In this document: positions 26,942 through 36,273 of the stretch, piece after piece
How positions within the stretch are numbered: the first letter of the stretch is position 1
How the letters are laid out: every line of letters starts with the position of its first letter
Source: Roseitranquillus sp963709765
Lineage (GTDB): Bacteria; Pseudomonadota; Alphaproteobacteria; Rhodobacterales; Rhodobacteraceae
Reading direction: 5' to 3'
Assembly: GCA_963709765.1 (NCBI GenBank)
Contig: CAVPXL010000004.1
Span: 186,001 to 250,000, forward strand
Length of the DNA: 64,000 nt
Notes under the pieces: model-generated
What the model saw: the letters and a program-made list of their open reading frames with translations, nothing else
Databases searched by the model: none
Told to the model about the DNA's origin: nothing
Translations under genes and position numbers: made by a program

Positions 26942-29931
26942 TCAGACGCTCCCCGTCCTTGTCGTAGAGAACCGGATCCACGATCTCCGCGCGGCATTCG
27001 GTTCCGTCGGGCTGCGGCAGGACGACCGTTTCCCCCATGCGCTCCGGCCCCCTTTCGACGAGGGCCATCGCGATCCCACGCCCGAACGTGGGCGAATGAT
27101 AGGACGAGGTCACGCGCCCCGCGACCACCCTCTGGTCATTGGCGTCGCGCCCCTGGCCGGCGATGTAGCTGCCCTGGGGGATGACCGACCCGTCCTGCGT
27201 CCGAAGTCCGACGAGCTGCCAGCGCGGGCCGGTCATGTGCGGTCGCATCTGGCCCCGTTTGCCGATGAAATCGTCCTTCTTCCCCGCGATGGCCCAGCCG
27301 AGGCCGAGATCCTGCGGGATGATCGTCCCGTCCGTCTCCTCGCCGATCATGATGTAGCCCTTCTCGGCGCGCAGGATGTGCATGGCTTCGGTGCCGTAGG
27401 GCGTGACGCCCATCTCCGAACCGGCCTCGATCAGAGCGTCCCAGAGCTCCCCGCCGCGGTTCGCGGGAACGGCGACCTCGAAGCTGAGCTCGCCCGAGAA
27501 CGAGATGCGGAAAACACGGGCCCGAATGCCGCCGACCTCGCCCTCGGCCCAATGCATGAAAGGCAGCGCCTCGGGCGACAAGTCCAACCCGGCCAGCCGG
27601 TCCAGCAGCGTGCGTGCCGCGGGACCGGCCACGGCGATCTGGGCGTATTGCTCGGTGAGGTTCAGGACATGGACGCGCCAATCCCACCACTCGGTCTGGA
27701 GCCACTCTTCCATGTGGGCATGGATACGCTCGGCACCGCCGGTCGTCGTGTGGCAAAGCCAGGTGTCGGGCCCGAGGCGCGCCACCACGCCATCGTCGAC
27801 GAGAAACCCGTTCTCGTCGCAGATCAGGCCATAGCGGCACTTCCCCGCGGCGATCGACGATGGGCGCCCGGTGTAGACCATGTCGAGGAAGCGACCCGCA
27901 TCCGGGCCCCTGACCAGGATCTTCCCCAGCGTCGAGGCGTCGAGCAGGCCGACACGCTCGCGCACGGCGGTGACCTCGCGCTGGGCGGCCGTGTCGCGGC
28001 TCTCGCCGGTGCGCGGATAGCTGTAGGGCCGGCGCCAGAGGCCCACCGGCTCCCACGCCGCGTGCAACTGCTCGTGCCGCGCATGGAGGGGTCCCCGGCG
28101 CACGGGCTGGAACAGGCCGCCGCGCGCCGGACCGGCAATCGTCCCGAGGGTCAGCGGCGTCCAGGGCGGGCGGAACGTGGTCGTCCCGACCTGCGGAATC
28201 GGTTCAGACAAAGCATGAGAAAGGACAGCCAATCCGTTGATGTTGCTCAACTTCCCCTGATCTGTCGCCATCCCGAGCGTGGTGTAGCGCTTGGCATGCT
28301 CCACGCTGCGGTAGCCTTCCCGCGCCGCGAGGGCCACGTCGGACACTTTCACGTCGTTCTGAAAATCCAGCCACGTCTTCTCGCGCAGATCGGCCGAGGC
28401 GCCCTGCGGCATGTGCCAGACCGGCATGACCGCCGCCTCCTGGAATTCGTCCGCCTGCGCCGCGTCGCCGGCCGGCCCGGAATGCCCGAGGGCGGAGGCC
28501 GACTCGATGCCGGCGCCGTGTCCCGTGCCCAGGGCCTCGACGAGCGACAGGGCGCCGTCGGCGGCACCGGCGGACCGGACCATCGCCGCGCCGTCGGCGC
28601 CGGTGGGCGGGCGGTCGGGATCGGGCCGGAAACAGACCGCCGCCGCGTCCCAGAGGAGTTTGCCGCCGCAATGGGACCATAGATGGACCGCCGGCGACCA
28701 TCCCCCCGACATGGCGACGGCGTCACAGTCCAGCGTCTCGCCCGCCACGCCCTCGCCCGCCTGGGCGCACAGGGTGACGCCCGTCAGGCGGCGGGCGTAA
28801 TGCACTTCGCGCAGGCCCGTCCCGGTCTCCACGCGGATGCCGAGCGCACGCGCGCGCTCGGGCAGCGAACCCGTCGCGGCCGGGCGCGCGTCGACGATGC
28901 AGGGCACGCGCAAGCCGGCCTCCACAAGGGCGATGGCGGTGCGATAGGCATCGTCGTTGTTGGTCACGACGATGGTCCGATCGCCGGCGAGCGACGCCGT
29001 GATCGGCGAGGTAGTCGCGCACGGCCGACGCCAGCATGATGCCGGGCCTGTCGTTGCAGGCGAACGGCAGAGGCCGCTCGATCGCGCCGGTGGCCATGAC
29101 GATCCGCGCGGCGCGGACCTTCCAGAGCCGTTCACGCGGGCCAGTCTCCGGGTGCTCGCAGGCGAGGACATAGCCGTGATCATAGACACCCACGACCTCG
29201 GTGGCGGCGCACAGATGCACGTTGGGCATTGCCCTCAGGGTCGCGATCGCCTCGGCCACCCAGTCCCCGGGCGGCTTCCCGTCGATCGGTTCACCCTCCA
29301 CCGGCGCCCGCCCTCCCCAGTGACGCCCCTGCTCGCACAACATCACCCGCGCCCCGGCCCGCGCAGCCGCGAGAGCGGCCGACAGGCCGGAGACACCGCC
29401 CCCGGCCACGAGCACCTCTACATGCGCATGGGCGTGCTCGTAGCGGTCGGGGTCGCGCGCGTCGGCCTCGGGCGCACGCCCCAATCCGGCAGCCTGACGG
29501 ATCAGCGGCTCGTAGACGCTCTCCCAGAAGCGGCGCGGCCACATGAAGGTCTTGTAGTAGAACCCCGCCGGCAGGACGCGCGACAGGGCCGCGTTGACGA
29601 TTCCCACATCGAACGAGAGGCTGGGCCAGCAATTCTGGCTGCGCGCGGCAAGACCGTCGTGCAGCGGCACCAGCGTGGCGCGGGCGTTGGGCTCGAATTT
29701 GTCGCCGGTCCCGAGCGCCACAAGCGCGTTCGGTTCCTCCGATCCGCGCGCCACGACGCCGCGCGGACGATGATACTTGAAGGACCGGCCGCAGATGACC
29801 TGCCCGTTCGCCATCAGTGCCGAGGCGAGCGTGTCACCCTCGAAGCCGCGCATGGCCCGGCCGTCAAAACTGAAGTGCAACGGACGCGACCTGTCGATGA
29901 GCCGGCCGCCGCGTTCGAGCCGGGAACTCAT
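26934..29931 (-). CDS. soxA: Sarcosine oxidase alpha subunit (one frameshift)
   Basis: About 1,000 residues. The N-terminus (DRSRPLHFSFDGRAMRGFEG, then CGRSFKYHRPRGV) is the ferredoxin-like domain. Next come an NAD-binding Rossmann motif (VLVAGGGVSGLSAALAAARA) and a C-terminal aminomethyltransferase (GcvT-like) domain (VLNLTEQYAQIAVAGPAART, FRISFSGELSFEVAVP) for tetrahydrofolate. The alpha subunit binds NAD and folate and shares FMN with beta. One frame change occurs near 29005, after AVRDYLADHG; the next phase resumes at ITASLAGDRTIVVTNNDDAY. Its ATG overlaps the soxD stop (ATGA) and its stop overlaps soxG. Confidence 0.93.
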
Positions 29932-30245
29932 CGGACGCTCTCCCCGCCGGCGCGGCCGATCCGGCCGCGGATTTCGTCGGGGGGCCCCGAGGTCTGGGCC
30001 GGGTAGGTTCCGAAGACCTCGTTGGTCAGGGTGGACCGCGCGGCGTGAAACCACTTTCCGCATCCGAAGCTATGCCGCCAGCGCTCGAGATGCACGCCGC
30101 GCGGATTTTCGCGCAGGAACAGATACGCCTCGAAATCCGAGTCGGGGCTATCGGGCCCGGCGCGGCGCAGATGGGCCTCTCCGCCCGGCGTCAGCTCGGT
30201 TTCGTCGGCGTCGACACCGCAACACGGGCAGCGCAGCATCAGCAT
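29928..30245 (-). CDS. soxD: Sarcosine oxidase delta subunit
   Basis: A 105-residue SoxD. The N-terminal LRCPCCGVDADETE carries Cys ligands that, with a later Cys (FGCGKWFHAAR), form the zinc site of the delta subunit. The segment EAYLFLRENPRGVHLERWRH is the family core. The stop codon overlaps the soxA start by the sequence ATGA. A second Met two codons in is an equally good start. It sits between the 47-residue membrane protein and soxA in the operon. Intact. Confidence 0.93.
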   Translation of the reverse strand: MLMLRCPCCGVDADETELTPGGEAHLRRAGPDSPDSDFEAYLFLRENPRGVHLERWRHSFGCGKWFHAARSTLTNEVFGTYPAQTSGPPDEIRGRIGRAGGESVR

Positions 30246-30308
30246 GACGCCGCCCCTCTACGGTCCTGGTTCGATCGGACGAGCCAAGTGTCGGGGTTCA
30301 GGCGAACG

Positions 30309-30452
30309 TCAATCCTCGACGATCGTTTCCGTCTCGACCCCGGGGTCGACGGCGTCCGCCGCCTCTTCGCCGAGCTCGATGATCCCCGCGAGCACGAGAA
30401 TGACGATGAGAACGACAATCGCGACAATGGCGATGATGATGTTTCGGACCAT
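30309..30452 (-). CDS. Single-pass membrane mini-protein (47 residues) in the sox operon
   Basis: ATG at 30450-30452 lies about nine bases after CCGGAGG. The product begins MVRNIIIAIVAIVVLIVILV and continues LAGIIEL, one transmembrane helix, then an acidic tail (EEAADAVDP, ETETIVED). Codon third positions are GC-rich despite the Ile/Val bias. It lies in the 304-bp gap between soxB and soxD on the same strand, so is almost certainly co-transcribed. No family recognised with confidence. It could anchor the oxidase at the membrane or be an independent stress micro-protein; neither is shown by the sequence. Confidence 0.72.
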   Translation of the reverse strand: MVRNIIIAIVAIVVLIVILVLAGIIELGEEAADAVDPGVETETIVED

Positions 30453-30549
30453 GTATGAGCACCTCCGGTTGAACCGGCCTTACCTCTTGCCGGCATGGTA
30501 GAGCCTAGCCCGGCACCGCACCACGTGCCATCCTCAAGCCATCGCGTTC

Positions 30550-31797
30550 TCAATGGGCTACCCCTGCTGCAACACTTTCGTCGATGAACCGCCCCTCGCG
30601 GTATCTCTCCAGCCCGAAGGCTGCCGCCAGCGGCCCCGGAGCGTCGTTGGCCACAAGGTCCGCCATCGCCCAGCCGGAACCGGGAATCGCCTTGAACCCG
30701 CCCGTGCCCCAACCGCAATTGACGTAGATGCCGCCGACCGGCGTCTTCGACAGGATCGGCGAGCGGTCGCCGGTCATGTCTACGATCCCGCCCCATTGGC
30801 GCAGCATCTTGAGACGGCTGAGCATCGGGAACGTCTCGACCAGGGCGCGCACCGTTTCCTCGATGTGGTGGAACGAGCCGCGCTGGGTGTAGGCGTTGTA
30901 GCCGTCGGTACCGCCGCCGATCACCATCTCGCCCTTGTCGGACTGGCTCATGTAGCCATGGACGGTGTTGGCCATCACGACCACGTCCATGCAGGGCTTG
31001 ATCGGCTCGGAGACGAGGGCCTGGAGCGGCACGCTCTCGATCGGCAGGCGAAATCCCGCCATGTCGGCCAGCGCGCCCGAATGGCCGGCGACGACAAGGC
31101 AGAGACTGTCGCACGCGATTTCGCCGCGCGTGGTTTCGACCGATTGCACGCGCCCGTTTCCGGAGCGGATGCCGGTCACCTCGCAGCGCTCGATGATGTC
31201 CATGCCCATGTCGGAGCACGCCCGCGCATAGCCCCAGGCCACGGCGTCGTGCCGCGCGGTCCCGCCCCGCGACTGCCAGAGCGCGCCCAGCACCGGATAG
31301 CGCGGCCCCGCGACCTCGATGATCGGGCAGAGCTCCTTCACCCGGTCGGGGGTGACGTACTCCGTCTCCACCCCCTGAAGCGCGTTGGCCTGAGCGGTGC
31401 GCCTGTAGCCGCGCACCTCGTGTTCGGTCTGCGCCAGCATCAGCACGCCGCGCGGGCTGAACATGACGTTGAAATTGAGGTCCTGGCTCAACCCTTCGTA
31501 CAGCGCGCGCGACTTCTCGTAGATCGCGGCCGAAGGGTCCTGCAGGTAGTTCGAGCGGATGATCGTGGTGTTCCGCCCGGTATTGCCGCCGCCGAGCCAA
31601 CCCTTTTCCAGCACCGCCACATCCGTGATGCCGTGGTTGCGGCCGAGGTAATAGGCCGTGGCCAGCCCGTGCCCACCCGCGCCCACGATGATGACGCGGT
31701 AACGGCGGCGCGGCGCGGCCGCACCCCAGGCGCGCTGCCAGCCCGTGTGGTGACGGACCGCCTCGCGCGCGATCGCCCAGGCCGAATATCGCCGCAT
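30550..31797 (-). CDS. soxB: Sarcosine oxidase beta subunit
   Basis: A 415-residue flavoprotein. The start at 31797 (MRRYSAWAIAREAVRHHTGW) is the family N-terminus and drops a 27-residue extension. FAD motif VIIVGAGGHGLATAYYLGRN near residue 33, GGGNTGRNTTIIRSNYL, and ARHDAVAWGYARACSDMG, which contains the His expected to hold FMN covalently at the alpha-beta interface. Catalyses the FAD-dependent oxidation step of sarcosine demethylation. First gene of soxB-(mini)-D-A-G; diverges from ccmI, with the shared promoter region at 31798-31959. Intact. Confidence 0.95.
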   Translation of the reverse strand: MRRYSAWAIAREAVRHHTGWQRAWGAAAPRRRYRVIIVGAGGHGLATAYYLGRNHGITDVAVLEKGWLGGGNTGRNTTIIRSNYLQDPSAAIYEKSRALYEGLSQDLNFNVMFSPRGVLMLAQTEHEVRGYRRTAQANALQGVETEYVTPDRVKELCPIIEVAGPRYPVLGALWQSRGGTARHDAVAWGYARACSDMGMDIIERCEVTGIRSGNGRVQSVETTRGEIACDSLCLVVAGHSGALADMAGFRLPIESVPLQALVSEPIKPCMDVVVMANTVHGYMSQSDKGEMVIGGGTDGYNAYTQRGSFHHIEETVRALVETFPMLSRLKMLRQWGGIVDMTGDRSPILSKTPVGGIYVNCGWGTGGFKAIPGSGWAMADLVANDAPGPLAAAFGLERYREGRFIDESVAAGVAH

Positions 31798-31959
31798 CTG
31801 CCGTGGCCCCCTGCCAACTCCTCGCGCCCAGTCTTGGAAGCTGCACCGGGCATTGCCAAGCCGTGCGCGGCGGATCACACCCTGATCGCGACATCTCGTC
31901 CCGCCACCTCTTTCGCACCGGCAGCACAGAAGCTAGATCGGGGGGCGAAGGGGATGGAT

Positions 31960-33180
31960 ATGACGTTCTGGTTTATCGTGACGGCAATGGCACTGCTCAG
32001 CGCTGCGATCGTGGCGCTGCCGGCGCTCGCGCGCCGCAAGGCGCCGCCCTCCACAGGCGCGCGTGACGTCGCCGTCTACCGCGATCAGCTCAGCGAGATC
32101 GAGCGCGACCTGGAGCGGGGCGTGGTCTCTCCTGACGAGGCGGCGCGGATCCGGGTCGAAGTCTCGCGGCGCCTGCTCGACGCCGATCGCAAGGCGCAGG
32201 CCGCGACAGGCGACACGCCGGCGCCACGCTGGGTCAGCGTTGCGCTGGTCGCATCTGTCGCCCTGCTGCTCCTCGGCGGCAGCGTCCTCATCTACGACGA
32301 GATCGGCGCGCCAGGCTATGGTGACATGCCCATGGCCGCCCGGATCGAGGCGGCCGAGGCCGCACGCGCCGAGCGCCCCGATCAGGCGGAAGCGGAAGCG
32401 CGCATGGAGGAAATGCCGAGTCTGGGGCGCGAACCCACCGCGGAGTTCGAAACCCTGATGACCCGGCTTCGGGCCGCGGTCGTGGACCGACCGGACGACC
32501 TTCAGGGGCACATCCTTCTGGCGCGCAATGAAGCGGGTCTTGGCAATTTCGCGGCGGCCTACGCGGCGCAGGCCCGGGTGATCGACCTCAAGGGTGGTGC
32601 CGCGACGGCCGATGACTGGGCCGATTATGGCGAACTGCTGGTGATGGCGGCGGGTGGATATGTCTCGCCGGAGGCGGAGGCGGCGCTGGGTCAGGTGCTG
32701 CGGCGAGATCCGCGTGACGGGCGCGCGCGCTATTATCTCGGTCTGATGTTCCTGCAGACAGGACGCCCCGATCAGGCCTTTCGCATCTGGCGCGCGCTGC
32801 TTGAGGAAAGCAGTCCAGCCGCCCCCTGGGTCGCGCCCATCCGCGAGCGGATCGAGCCGCTGGCGCGCCTGGCGGGTGTAGAATACCGCCTGCCCGCGCA
32901 AAGGGGTCCGAGCGCGGCCGACATGGAGGCCGCCGCAGAGATGAGCAGCGAGGATCGCGCGGCGATGGTCCAGAGCATGGTCGAGCGCCTGTCGGATCGT
33001 CTGGCGCGCGAAGGCGGCCCTGCCGAAGACTGGGCGCGGCTGATCACGGCGCTCGGTGTTCTCGGGCGGACGGACGATGCGCGCGACATCTACGCCGAGG
33101 CCCGTGAGACCTTCGGCAGCGAGCCGTCGGCGCTGGCCGCCATCAATGCGGCGGCCGAACGCGCCGGGATCGCCCGATGA
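31960..33180 (+). CDS. ccmI: Cytochrome c biogenesis protein CcmI
   Basis: About 406 residues. An N-terminal TM (FWFIVTAMALLSAAIVALPA), a short cytoplasmic loop with YRDQLSEIERDLERGVVS, a second TM (about residues 85-105) and a periplasmic TPR domain (LGQVLRRDPRDGRARYYLGL). This is CcmI architecture: it holds apo-cytochrome c for heme ligation by CcmFH. The start at 31960 places GAAGGGG at good spacing; an in-frame ATG six bases earlier is possible. Its stop overlaps ruvX by ATGA. Intact. Confidence 0.92.
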   Translation: MTFWFIVTAMALLSAAIVALPALARRKAPPSTGARDVAVYRDQLSEIERDLERGVVSPDEAARIRVEVSRRLLDADRKAQAATGDTPAPRWVSVALVASVALLLLGGSVLIYDEIGAPGYGDMPMAARIEAAEAARAERPDQAEAEARMEEMPSLGREPTAEFETLMTRLRAAVVDRPDDLQGHILLARNEAGLGNFAAAYAAQARVIDLKGGAATADDWADYGELLVMAAGGYVSPEAEAALGQVLRRDPRDGRARYYLGLMFLQTGRPDQAFRIWRALLEESSPAAPWVAPIRERIEPLARLAGVEYRLPAQRGPSAADMEAAAEMSSEDRAAMVQSMVERLSDRLAREGGPAEDWARLITALGVLGRTDDARDIYAEARETFGSEPSALAAINAAAERAGIAR

Positions 33181-33653
33181 TCCACGAGACGGTCGAGGAC
33201 TTCGTCGCGGCGCTTTTGCCGGGCCGGGCGCTGGCGGGCCTCGACTTCGGCGAACGCACCATCGGCGTGGCCGTCTCGGACACATATCGGTCGGTGGCGT
33301 CGCCGCTGGAAACGGTGAGGCGCAAGAAGTTCACGCTCGACGCGGCGCATCTCCTCAAGATCTTCGACGAACGCAGGATCGGCGGCGCGATCCTTGGCCT
33401 GCCACGCAACATGGACGGCTCCGAGGGTCCACGCTGTCAGTCGACGCGCGCTTTCGCCCGCAACCTGTCGCGCCTGACCGACCTGCCGATCGGCTTCTGG
33501 GACGAGCGGCTTTCGACGGTCGCAGCCGAACGCGCGTTGCTCGAGGCGGACACCTCGCGCCGCCGCCGGGCCGAGGTCATCGACCACGTGGCCGCCGCGT
33601 TCATCCTGCAGGGCGCGCTGGACCGGCTGGCCCATATCGGAGGCCCGGCGTGA
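33177..33653 (+). CDS. ruvX: Putative pre-16S rRNA nuclease RuvX/YqgF
   Basis: A 158-residue RNase H-fold protein. LAGLDFGERTIGVAVSD supplies the first catalytic Asp, ILGLPRNMDGSEGPRCQ the middle motif, GFWDERLSTVAAE the conserved Glu, and IDHVAAAFILQ the last Asp. YqgF proteins mature the 5' end of 16S rRNA and were also proposed as Holliday-junction resolvases. It overlaps ccmI (ATGA) and the DUF1289 gene (GTGA), forming a coupled trio. Intact. Confidence 0.95.
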   Translation: MIHETVEDFVAALLPGRALAGLDFGERTIGVAVSDTYRSVASPLETVRRKKFTLDAAHLLKIFDERRIGGAILGLPRNMDGSEGPRCQSTRAFARNLSRLTDLPIGFWDERLSTVAAERALLEADTSRRRRAEVIDHVAAAFILQGALDRLAHIGGPA

Positions 33654-33869
33654 GCGGGACGAAGATCGAACTCGCCCTGCATCGACATTTGCGTCGTTCA
33701 CCGCATCGAGGGGATCTGCATCGGGTGCCTGCGCACGCCCGACGAGATCGCCGCGTGGAGCACGATGACCCGCGCCCAGCGCGACGCGGTGATGTCCGAG
33801 CTCCCGGCGCGCGCGCCGCGGCTCAGGATCCGCCGCGGCGGTCGCGCTGCCCGCTTCACGAACGGCTGA
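33650..33869 (+). CDS. DUF1289 family Cys-rich small protein (frameshift near start)
   Basis: About 70 residues. The GTG at 33650 overlaps the ruvX stop and opens as MSGTKI. One base later in phase the protein reads SNSPCIDICVVHRIEGICIG, followed by CLRTPDEIAAWSTMTRAQRD and a basic tail ending at TGA 33867-33869. The CIDIC...GICIGC...T.DEI..W pattern is the DUF1289 signature; four Cys suggest a metal site. Function unknown. The single frame change at about 33665 is the only break. In many Rhodobacterales this gene follows ruvX. Confidence 0.8.
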
Positions 33870-33894
33870 ATCCCGGTCGCGCCAGCGCGGGGCT

Positions 33895-34905
33895 TCAGAC
33901 TGCGAGGGCGTTCGCATCCCGGACCTGCTCCATCGCCCCGATCAACGTCTGCGGCCCGGCAGACGGCTGCTGCGCCGCCTCGGACAGCGCCCGGCGCCAC
34001 GACCGCGCCCCGGGTCGGCCAGCGAAAAGCCCCATCATGTGGCGACTGATGTCATGCAGGCGGCCGCCTTCGGACAGATGGCGCTCGGTGTAGGGGATCA
34101 TCGCCTCGACCACCTCGAACGGCGTCTGCGCGGGCTGCGGCGCACCAAAGATCCGCGCATCGACGCGGGCCAGAACGTCCCACGGCGCATGATATGCGGC
34201 GCGCCCGATCATCACACCGCCGAGACCCTGCGCCAGCAGGCCTTCAGCCTGATCGAGCGAGGTGACCCCACCGTTGAGCGCGATCGACAGATCGGGGAAT
34301 TCCTCAGCCATGTGCACGACCAGCGGATGATCGAGGGGCGGAATATCCCGGTTCTCCTTCGGCGAGAGGCCCTGAAGCCACGCCTTGCGGGCATGGACGG
34401 CAACGCGCCTGACGCCCGCGTCCCGCATCCGGTCCAGGAACTCGGGCAGCACTCTCTGAGGCACCTGGTCGTCCACGCCGATCCGGCACTTGACGGTCAC
34501 CTCGACGGACGACGCCGCGATCATCGCCGTCACGCACTCGGCGACAAGCCCGGGCCGCGTCATCAGCACCGCGCCGAAACAGCCCGACTGGACCCGGTCC
34601 GAGGGACAGCCAACGTTGAGGTTGATCTCGTCGAAGCCCTCCCCTGCGCCGATGCGTGCAGCTTCGGCGAGTTCGCCAGGTTCCGAACCGCCCAGTTGCA
34701 GCGCGACCGGGTGCTCCTGGGCGTCATGGCGCAACAGGTGGCGCGCATCGCCGCGCACCAATGCCGCCGAGGTGACCATCTCGGTATAGAGCAACGCCCG
34801 ACGCGACAGGATCCGGTGCAGGAACCGGCAATGTCGATCGGTCCAGTCCATCATCGGCGCGACGGAGAGGCGGCTTGCGCTGACCGGATCGGAAAGGTTA
34901 GCCAT
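33895..34905 (-). CDS. dusA: tRNA-dihydrouridine(20/20a) synthase DusA
   Basis: A 336-residue FMN enzyme that reduces uridines 20 and 20a in the tRNA D-loop. DusA features: VAPMMDWTDRHCRFLHRILS at the N-terminus, EINLNVGCPSDRVQSGCFGA with the catalytic Cys, VKCRIGVDD, VHARKAWLQGLSPKENRDIP (the long DusA-specific insertion) and NGGVTS. Full length and intact. It converges with the ruvX/DUF1289 genes. Beyond its start the accessory, integrase-containing DNA begins. Confidence 0.96.
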   Translation of the reverse strand: MANLSDPVSASRLSVAPMMDWTDRHCRFLHRILSRRALLYTEMVTSAALVRGDARHLLRHDAQEHPVALQLGGSEPGELAEAARIGAGEGFDEINLNVGCPSDRVQSGCFGAVLMTRPGLVAECVTAMIAASSVEVTVKCRIGVDDQVPQRVLPEFLDRMRDAGVRRVAVHARKAWLQGLSPKENRDIPPLDHPLVVHMAEEFPDLSIALNGGVTSLDQAEGLLAQGLGGVMIGRAAYHAPWDVLARVDARIFGAPQPAQTPFEVVEAMIPYTERHLSEGGRLHDISRHMMGLFAGRPGARSWRRALSEAAQQPSAGPQTLIGAMEQVRDANALAV

Positions 34906-34995
34906 GACAACGCCGTACCTAGGATTTCTCCGCGGGGATCAAGAGCCATCCGCCGCCGAATCTGTGCCGCAGCTGTGCCGCGCGGGGAGGCTCTG

Positions 34996-35323
34996 ATGGC
35001 CTCTATCACGCCCCGACGCAATGCCGCTGGCCGCATCACCTCGTGGCGCGCCCAGGTCCAACGCCCGGCCATCCGCCACGCAAGCGCCCCGACGCGCAAG
35101 AAGGCGCACGCCATCGCCCGCCGCCTCGAGTGCGAGGTCGAGCTCGACGGCCCCACCGCGACACGCGAGACGGTCGGTTGGCGAGCTCATGGTCATGGAT
35201 ATCCCGAGCTTCGCCCGGACGCGCCACAGGAACGGCCGCGGGCGCTGTCTGTCGCCGGCAACGATCGCAAACGCCCCGGCTGCCTGCGGGGACCTGCTCG
35301 ACTTCGGGGTCAATGAAGAATGA
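34996..35323 (+). pseudogene. Tyrosine-recombinase (phage-type integrase) N-terminal relic
   Basis: An ATG at 34996 behind GGGGAGG opens MASITPRRNAAGRITSWRAQ, continuing with RKKAHAIARRLECEVEL, the arm-type DNA-binding domain found at the start of phage and island integrases. After a frame change near 35165 the core-binding segment appears in degraded form (VGELMVMDIPSF..., SPATIANAPAACGDLLDFGV) and stops at 35323. The catalytic domain with the RHRY residues is missing. It directly adjoins dusA and marks the edge of a region full of gene fragments. Confidence 0.65.
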
Positions 35324-35474
35324 AGAAGGAACGGCTCCCCGGCTGGCAACCCGACGCGCGGTGCGCAAGGCCCGGCTCCTCGTCAAGGCACGCACGGTAT
35401 CGCGCCTGCCTTCGGGCGGCAAGTTTGTGGCGAGCCTCGGCTCAGCCACCGCCGAGAATTGCATCATGCTGATC

Positions 35475-35665
35475 TCACCGCGCTGGCGGGGATCATCGTG
35501 CGGAACTCGATCCTGCTGACCGCCCTCGCCGCGATGATCGACGCCGCGGTGATCCACGTCGACCCGGCCTTCCAAAACCTCACATCTCGCTCCGGCCTTC
35601 TCTCCTCAAAGCCCTGACGATCCTCGTCATTCCGGCGATCTGCCGCATCTTCAAGAGATCAGCGG
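35475..35665 (+). pseudogene. RND efflux permease C-terminal relic
   Basis: The phase reading ALAGIIVRNSILL, then TALAAMIDAAVIHVDPAFQN, and, after a frame change near 35610, ALTILVIPAICRIF reproduces the last two or three transmembrane helices of an AcrB-type pump. The family normally has about 30 residues between RNSILL and LLTALAAMIGAAV, which are deleted here. No start or body is present. It is distinct from the complete RND pump at 11.9 kb. Confidence 0.7.
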
Positions 35666-35894
35666 GAACAATGTCATGCAACGGGCAATTCCGGGGCGGA
35701 CGCCTTGAGCGCTCGGAAGACAATGCAGGCTCGCGGCAAGACCGGGCGGGAGATTCCTGAGCGACAGCGCGTGAGAAGTCCCCTATTTCCGGAGATCAGA
35801 AGCGTGCTCATCCGCGAGCGGATGCAACGACCCGCTCCAAGGCAAGCACGCAAGGCACAGAAGTAGCAAAATCGGTAGAAATGGAGACCACGAC

Positions 35895-36269
35895 ATGGCC
35901 GAAACCCAGGAGCTCACGCTGCCCGTCGTCGAACTGGCCCGCCGGAACGGCGAGTTCCGCAATGTCATCTGGACCGGCGAGAAGACGCAACTCGTGCTCA
36001 TGGCAATCCCCGAAGGTGGGGAGATCGGCGGCGAGGTGCACGAGGGGCACGACCAGCTGCTCTACTTCGTCGCGGGCAAGGGCGTGGCGAAGATCGGGGA
36101 CGTCGAGACGGAGGTCGCCGACGGTGACGTGAGCATCGTGCCCTCGGGCACCTTCCACAACTTCCGCAACACCGGGCCGGGCATGCTGAAGCTCTTTACC
36201 ACCTACAGCCCGCCCGAGCACGCGCCGGGCACCGAGCATGTCACCAAGAACGAAGCCGACACGGAATAG
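35895..36269 (+). CDS. Cupin domain protein
   Basis: A 124-residue single-domain cupin. The two metal motifs are visible: IPEGGEIGGEVHEGHDQLLY and GDVSIVPSGTFHNFRNTG, providing His and Glu ligands of a small beta barrel. No catalytic function can be assigned. The start has ATGGAGACC upstream. It is followed after a few bases by a pyridine nucleotide-disulfide oxidoreductase on the same strand, forming a two-gene unit inside otherwise relic-rich DNA. Intact. Confidence 0.9.
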   Translation: MAETQELTLPVVELARRNGEFRNVIWTGEKTQLVLMAIPEGGEIGGEVHEGHDQLLYFVAGKGVAKIGDVETEVADGDVSIVPSGTFHNFRNTGPGMLKLFTTYSPPEHAPGTEHVTKNEADTE

Positions 36270-36273
36270 TCCC

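Noticed and set aside
26934..29189. Treating the soxA halves as two separate genes
   Set aside because: Both halves are consecutive parts of one SoxA protein, and the break at about 29005 needs a single base.
30255..30300. tRNA T-arm-like GGTTCGATCGGACGAGCCA near soxD
   Set aside because: Only a chance resemblance to a tRNA 3' end; no upstream cloverleaf can be drawn and it sits in the soxD leader.
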